Shown here piece by piece: positions 57,887-64,000 of a stretch of DNA of 64,000 nt. A program made the position numbers and the translations under genes. Source of the DNA: Ecdyonurus torrentis (taxonomy: Eukaryota > Arthropoda > Insecta > Ephemeroptera > Heptageniidae). Numbering within the stretch: position 1 is the stretch's first letter; every line of letters starts with the position of its first letter. A model generated the notes under the pieces. The model searched no databases. It saw only the letters and a list, made by a program, of their open reading frames with translations, and was not told the DNA's origin. The stretch covers positions 31,837,243 through 31,901,242 of the forward strand of contig OX439129.1 of the NCBI GenBank assembly GCA_949318235.1. The letters run 5' to 3'.

Positions 57887-59123
57887 TTAACGACGAGTAG
57901 GTGAATCAGTAACGGGAAGAGTAGCGAGGAAGTCAAGTGCGCGCTGGATTGCTGGTGGGATTGGGGGTGGGGTGGGGAGATGAGCTCCCTGAGGTTGGAA
58001 TCCATTCTCATCAGCGGTGTAAGTGATGCTGTAAGTTTGACCATCATCTCCGGTGTAAGAATATCTGCCTTCTACAGATTGGGTCTCTTGTCCTTCAACT
58101 CCCAAATTCTTTACGAATCCAGACTCGTCAGCGGAGATACCATTGCCGGTCTCGTAACTGTAATGTAATAGAGTAAACAATTGTTAGCGTCAAGATAAGT
58201 ACTTAACATGTACTTGTAATGATTAAATGTGATGTAATTACTTTAACTACTGTATTTAACTTTAAATTTAACTAAACATTTAAAATTGAGTTATTGAAAT
58301 TCAAGTGACAGAACTTAGCTTTAAAAAAATTAATATTTTTTTTTCCAAAAATAGAAGAGAAGAAATTAATCTCACAATCTTAAAAAGTTTGTGAATAAAA
58401 TGCTCTTCCTTCGTAAATTATAACATAAAAAGAAAATAATAATTCCTTGGTCATAATCAAACATTTATATATAACTATGAATTGATATTATACATATGCA
58501 TAGAGTGTTAAGAATGATACATACCCGAATTTGTAAGATCCATCGTGGTTGACACCCTCGTTATCAAGACGAAGGACTGGGATGGGCTCGTCCTTCTGCT
58601 GTGGGCGAGCAGAGGCGAATGCAACGAGTGCAAGAAGTGCAAAAACCTATACACAAACAATCATCAATTGAATTATCATGCCGTTACTTTTACTTCACGC
58701 CACTTAATGCAATCTAACTATAAAATATTCAACAAAAAGAATTAGCAAAACTTATTTACGAAAAAAAAAAAAAAAAAAAAAAGTAAATATTAATATGACA
58801 TAGCAAAATTTATTAATGATTTCGTAACATACAAGGCATTTACTTTCTATGAGCTTATATTTTACATATTAACATTACTGTTAACAAGATAAAGATTTTT
58901 TTATGTGTAAAGTATGAGTTAAAAGTTACAAATTATACAAAACACTTTCTTGTTAAAGTAAATTCTTATTATAACAAGTCAAAAAAATAAACTTCAACAC
59001 TATATAACGACACGGTTAATAAAATTAAGAAATCAAGATAAAATCATATTTAAAATTAATGTTATCACTTAAAAAAAATTAAATCACTGTTATGCTGTTA
59101 GAACACACCTTGTAGGCTGCCAT
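57887..59123 (-). CDS. RR-1 cuticular protein, gene 7 (3 exons, 135 aa)
   Basis: Exons: 59123-59109 (MAAYK), 58646-58525, 58157-57887; 408 nt in total, the shortest protein of the cluster. Intron 1 is 462 nt and phase 0; intron 2 is 367 nt and phase 2, splitting a Gly codon where the other six genes have Ser. Signal peptide is residues 1-18 (ending FASA), then [13 protein letters not shown]. The RR-1 domain has [27 protein letters not shown] and HLPTPPPIP. The C-terminus is [15 protein letters not shown] and a short Ser/Pro/Thr/Arg tail, resembling gene 3, whereas exons 1-2 resemble genes 4-6. A likely AATAAA is at 57702-57707. Confidence 0.94.
58158..58524 (-). other. Intron 2 of gene 7
   Basis: 367-nt AT-rich intron. 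Nothing else supported. Confidence 0.85.
58647..59108 (-). other. Intron 1 of gene 7
   Basis: 462-nt AT-rich intron with a poly(A) run at 58760-58782. Confidence 0.85.
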
Positions 59124-59173
59124 TTCAGTAGTAGAAGATACTGTGAATGTACTTAATCTGAGTTTTGTCAGGG

Positions 59174-59181
59174 TTTATATA
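59174..59181 (-). promoter_or_regulatory. TATA box of cuticle gene 7
   Basis: TATATAAA on the minus strand, 58 nt upstream of the ATG. A TCAGA initiator-like motif lies downstream at 59157-59161. Confidence 0.6.
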
Positions 59182-59259
59182 CAAGAGTCTTCGTACCTCC
59201 CACCTTAAACCATCCCTCCCAAAACAACATCGTCTTGTCTCATAGCGCGTCCTCCTTTT

Positions 59260-60161
59260 CTGTAAAAAAATATATAAGAAAAAAAAAAAAAAAAAAAAAA
59301 AAGAAGACGAAAGACGAAGAAAAAAATTGTCCTCCCCTCTTCTATTCCATACATAGAAAATAATGAAACTGGACATCATCTTTTAATATTTTTTTTTCTT
59401 TAAAGGTCAAGATTTTATTTACTTTTTTTACACAATACTGTATGACAATGAATAATTTTTATTTTATTTAAATATTATAATTTAAGAAAAATATTAATAT
59501 GTAACTTAAGGATTCATTAGTAACTGAATCATGTCATATATTTCATTATATATTAATTGTGCAATAATATCTTTTAATGATTTGTAATATATTCAATGTG
59601 GTAAATAACGCAACAACTTTGTGTGGCTATAGAAATTTGAAACTTATTCATTCATATAATATAAGATTTTCATTTTCTATTAAAAATTATGTCTATAAAG
59701 GTTAGTAGTAATAATTTATCAAAATGAAAAAAAAAAAAAAAAAAAAATCTGCTTGAATAATTTGAACATAAATCACAAAATTTTCAAAATAGTAGTAATA
59801 AAAAGATTGTATAAATATATAATTCTCCAAATGTATAGTGGGGCACTTTTGTCCCCAAATAAATATATGAAAAATATAGTATAATACGTATTTATTATCT
59901 AAACTCTTGTCATTAATACTTATGCTCTTGCTAGGATTAAAAATTCAATATATTCAAAATTGTAAAAATCTTCTCGTCTCTTGGAAATGTGAAATGTTTA
60001 TGAATCCAAAAGAGTTTGAGTAAAAATTATTTAATATACTAATTGATTTATTTGAAAAGTGTACATAATTATATTTTTATCTGATTCTAATTTGTCATTT
60101 AATTGATAATAAAAGAATGATGCAATTTCATCAAAAGAGTTGTAAAGAAGTGATTAATGAT

Positions 60162-60196
<35 letters not shown>

Positions 60197-61680
60197 GATT
60201 GTAATTATGAGTTTTTTTGCTCCTTTACTTGCATTTCCTTATTAAATTAAAATAACAATCATATAATAAATAAAGAAAAGGAAAATGAAGAAGGAAAAGT
60301 TCTGCAATTTTTAGTTTAATAATAATAATAATAATTAGCGGCTTTTTATTGGGCGAAATCAGGCGTACAACCTCTCAATTTAACCCAACTGTTTTACAGT
60401 ACAGTCAGTTACAATATATAATAAATAATACATGTTAGACATATAATATTAATAAAAAATGAATTAAAAATATTATGTTGACAAGATTTCACTAAAATTA
60501 GTTCATTTATAAACAAAATATTTCAATTTATGTTTTCCTTTCACTAAATTACACGATTGAGAATATATTTACATTTTATATTTATTAAAAAATTGAAAAG
60601 AAAATTAATAATATATAAATACATTGAGAATTTTTTATTGAGAATATTAATCTATAATTAATGAGCAACGAGAGAATTCAAAGCTACAGATCCAAATATC
60701 TCTCAAATAAGAGTTTTTGTAATTGAGATTTAAATGCACTAACAGTTTGTTATACATTTTCTTGTAACTTCTACTCACTATAGGAAGGGATATAAGAGCC
60801 AAGGATAACTAAAGTAAACTATTATATTCTTTCTTGCCGTTGCCAGGCAACCTAGGTAAGCAAACCGTTAATACAGTTTACTTTAAGGATAACTAATCTG
60901 ATTTTCTTCAAAAATCCCTGACCTTATTGCATTTTTTTTTCTCTTGTTTCTTCTAAAACTGTACTAAGCCTTTATTCAATAGGCTTGTTATAGCCTCAGA
61001 TTTTTGGGCCGAGTAGTGTAATCAGTGAATTGCCAGGGGTGTATTTTTGTATTTTGTTAAATAAAAACATCTTTCACCCTCCTCCCATCCGCCCTCAAAA
61101 GATTTGATCGAGATTATACTATAAAACAATTTTTGTTGTTGCTTCAAATCAACATTTCAAAAGTATCATCTCAAAATTTAATTATTTCTTTTAATTTTAT
61201 TAAAGCCTTTTGCACTATTTTTCGAGCAATATTTACTATTGAGCGCTTTTTTATGAAAAATAAAAGTTTTTGTTATCAGACTGAACAGATAAATCTGATG
61301 TATTCCATGTAACGAACCATTAAAATTCAACTAAAGAGCTATTAATTATAGTTATTTAAGATAGAAGATAGTAAAATTAATGTCAAGAAACACGTTTTCA
61401 ATAAAGATAATATACGCGAGTACAGGGAGAATCCATTGAAGTTGTTAGACAGTTAAAAAAGTTCGAAAGGTTATTTGATAAATTTTACTTAGAATACGAA
61501 ATTGTTGATTTCATGTTTTATTATTATTCATTTAACGTAGTGAACAATTATTTATAGGAAATGAAACTGAAATTTACGATTTTTATTTCATAAATATCAT
61601 GAATAAATAAGAAAAGTAGACACATTTAAATTCTCATTATTGTGTATTGTATACTATTTTTTATATATATACATGTAATG
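59260..61680. other. Region upstream of gene 7
   Basis: AT-rich, with poly(A/T) runs (59279-59302, 60163-60192) and a 74-bp inserted element (60811-60884). No gene seen. Confidence 0.7.
60811..60884. mobile_element. 74-bp TIR element with 10-bp target duplication
   Basis: Ends AAAGTAAACT and AGTTTACTTT form perfect 10-bp inverted repeats. Exact direct repeats AAGGATAACT flank both sides (60801-60810 and 60885-60894). The interior holds an inner palindrome, GTTGCCAGGCAAC. It is very small for a transposon but the boundaries are exact. Confidence 0.82.
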
Positions 61681-61683
61681 GAT

Positions 61684-62014
61684 TTATAGAATTTTTTTTT
61701 TTGCTTGCCATATTGTGTTATCGTGCTATATACCAATCCCAGTCCCAGTCAATTAAGACATTGTCTTATCGACAGGTAAGGACTTTCCAATTAAATGGAA
61801 AAGTAATCACGGGCCGGCCACGGCCTAAGTACACAGCCCGGCATTCGCCATGACAGCCTAGAGAAACCGTGGAAACATCTAGGCAGGCTGGTCGGTGCAA
61901 TCACATATCAATCATGCACCTACCGAATACTGTGCGTCGTCATGGAATGCATGTAAACATGCATCGTGCAACGTGTTGTGCTTCACGTACGCACCCAGCA
62001 GTGGCTCGAACCTA
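61684..62014 (-). mobile_element. tRNA-headed SINE, 5'-truncated copy 2
   Basis: Reverse-complement match to 40088-40457. The A-tail appears as a T run near 61691-61702. The body is near-complete, including GGGCCGGCCACGGCC. The copy stops just beyond the B box (complement at 62003-62012) and lacks the A box, typical of incomplete reverse transcription. The two frames read across it (61647-61853, 61869-62096) are incidental. Confidence 0.85.
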
Positions 62015-62019
62015 TTTAA

Positions 62020-64000
62020 AGCCTAAAAATGTCAGAAAAATAATATCGTACGATATTCCATTTTTGTGTAAGAACGAAAGTAAAACAAAGCCCTGATTTT
62101 TAATAAATCATTTCATGTCATGTATAAAATATAGTTTAAATCAACTCTTTAACTTCTTTTCTATACATGTTCATGAGCTTAATGCAAACTACAGTATAAT
62201 ATACAAACTATAGGCTTGAATAATTTTCACTATACTTAAAGCGGAAATGTAATAAAAATTAATATTTCGTGAACATTTTCATTGAAACTAAACAAAAGAA
62301 ACATTGAGATATTATAATCATTAATTTAAGTAAATGAGACATTTTAAATTTTCAACAATTAGATTGTACATATAATATATCGGAAGCAATCATTATTATA
62401 CTGTATAAGCTTAATGATTACACTATAACTTACAGTTCAATGAATTAGTAATTCATTGAACTTTAAGTGTACTTAAACTTAAATTACATATTTAAAAATA
62501 ATATTATTTTATTTGAAGTAAATAAATCGTATTTTATAAAAATATTAAAAAGAAAAAAGGAAAGTAAATTAACTGTTAGTTACATAACAAATTCCAATGC
62601 CCTAAGATAACATAGCTGTTTATCTTCACATTGATGGGATTCCCTTTCCTTTACCTTCAATGTCACGTCATGACATTTGAAAAATCAAACATTAAATTAG
62701 ATTTTATGATAAATATTTTACAATGTATTGCAAAAATATTGATTCAGCTTGTTTTTATGATGTTTTGGTGCAGTAAATAAATATTAAAGTGTTACTTTAA
62801 ATTATGCTATCAAAATTATATAATATACTTTCATTTATTACAAATATTAAAAAAAAAATGTATCTAAATACTTATTAATGAGCATATTTTTATTTTACAA
62901 TCCATTATGAATTATTATTGTCCACCAATCAATAACGATAAAACAGTCATCTGTCAAACGTATGGGTATTGTTTAATTTAAATTAATTGCCTATGAATTG
63001 TCTGCAGATATTAATTATACCTGTATATCTATTACACATTGGGATATGACAATATTTATTGTACTGGAGAAAGGATAAAAGAAAAATTAAAGGAATAAAC
63101 TTAGTAACACATTAACATCATACGCAATATCTTACCTCATGAAAAAAGGATTAGTATTGTATTTATCAACGACTTTGACTAATGTTAAGAATAACATTCA
63201 AATATAATAATAAAAAATTGCATTTAATGTATTATAATTGCAATATAATATTCAAACAAACTATAAACTTGACCTAGAAATGGAAAAAAAAATCTTCTAG
63301 TAAAAGAAAAATTACATTTTTTTTTGGAAGATTGCCATGTCGAAACAGGTTCATAATGATTTACAACTTACTTATTAATTCTGTAAGTTACATTATTTGT
63401 AAGCTGTGCAGCTGCATCTGTCGCATTCATCTCACCTGTTACATGCATTGCCGACATAATTTACATAAAAATAATAAATAAAAATACTGTTGATATGTAT
63501 TATGTATAATGTATACGTATAATAAACAAAATTCTATTGAAATCGTAAAAATGAAGTCATAAATTTTTTATTTGTTTCTTGTTTTACTTTTTTCCGTATT
63601 ATATTATTTATGTAGGTGTGCGTACGTACTTATATTTTTAACACAATACGTTCATTAAAATATTTCCAATAGCATTATGATGTAAAATTATTTGTGACCT
63701 TAAGGTTTTTTTCTTTTGTATTTCTTTATCTTTAATATACTGTTGAAAATAAAAATTACTCTTCAAGTGCACAATGTATTTGTTTTAAAAATGTAATTCA
63801 AATAATATTGCACGTATAATGACGTAACAAAAATTGATGCTGCACCCTAAACTTTTTTTTTTTTTTTTTTTTTTTTTGCCTATAACCTTTTCTACATGAA
63901 CCTTTTCTCTTATTGACATAAATCACCCATTATGAAGTCTTTTGTATCGTAATGTAAGTGAAAAAGAAAAAAAATTACCAGGGGAAAGGTTTGAAGAGTC
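62020..64000. other. Right flank, no gene seen
   Basis: AT-rich with a poly(T) run (63852-63877). No exon of the cuticle family is visible up to the window edge. Confidence 0.65.

Noticed and set aside
63965..64000. Possible splice donor and exon fragment at the right edge (minus strand)
   Set aside because: The CTG-GTAATT context is too short and the preceding translation matches no cuticle exon.

Overview
This window is AT-rich eukaryotic DNA (I estimate about 30% GC). Splice sites are GT-AG, introns are large, and simple repeats are very dense: long (TA)n, (GA)n, (CA)n and poly(A/T) runs. Coding capacity is low and resides in one gene family, chitin-binding RR-1 (Rebers-Riddiford) cuticular proteins. 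This points to an arthropod. The RR-1 signature, ADENGF followed by LPTPPPIP, is typical of insects and other pancrustaceans. I cannot name the species from sequence alone.

Layout. Seven RR-1 genes lie head to tail, all on the minus strand: 9816-15135, 19809-21947, 23338-26913, 36356-37655, 41184-43517, 48943-51181 and 57887-59123. All share one architecture. A TATATAA-type box lies close to the start codon. A very small first exon (4 to 8 codons) is followed by a phase-0 intron. A second exon carries the rest of the signal peptide and the N-terminal linker, followed by a phase-2 intron that splits one codon just before the conserved [Y/F]ET motif. A third exon carries the chitin-binding domain and C-terminus. 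I reconstructed the splicing by hand; every model keeps frame and ends at a stop. Genes 4, 5 and 6 form a close subgroup (C-terminus starting PEAIQR). Genes 3 and 7 form a second (PPAIQRALD). Genes 1 and 2 are divergent. Gene 2 has a 24-residue polyglutamine tract, a longer linker, and a changed residue in the ADENGF core. Genes 5 and 6 share 137 bp of perfect identity at the end of exon 3 with a sharp edge, which looks like gene conversion.

Between and inside the genes are microsatellites and small non-autonomous transposons. These include a tRNA-headed SINE (one full-length and two truncated copies), an unnamed dispersed repeat of about 340 bp (three copies), and at least seven foldback or terminal-inverted-repeat elements. 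Two of those have clear 9-10 bp target-site duplications. A GC-richer plus-strand segment ending in TATATAAG (about 17580-17790) resembles the cuticle promoters but has no recognisable gene after it.

Together the genes encode secreted structural proteins of the chitinous cuticle and are probably expressed around moulting. I see no CRISPR, rRNA, intact tRNA or viral gene. The points most worth following are the gene-conversion tract, the divergent polyQ paralogue, the new small elements with exact duplications, and an excess of the TGACGTCA palindrome, partly inside foldback elements.
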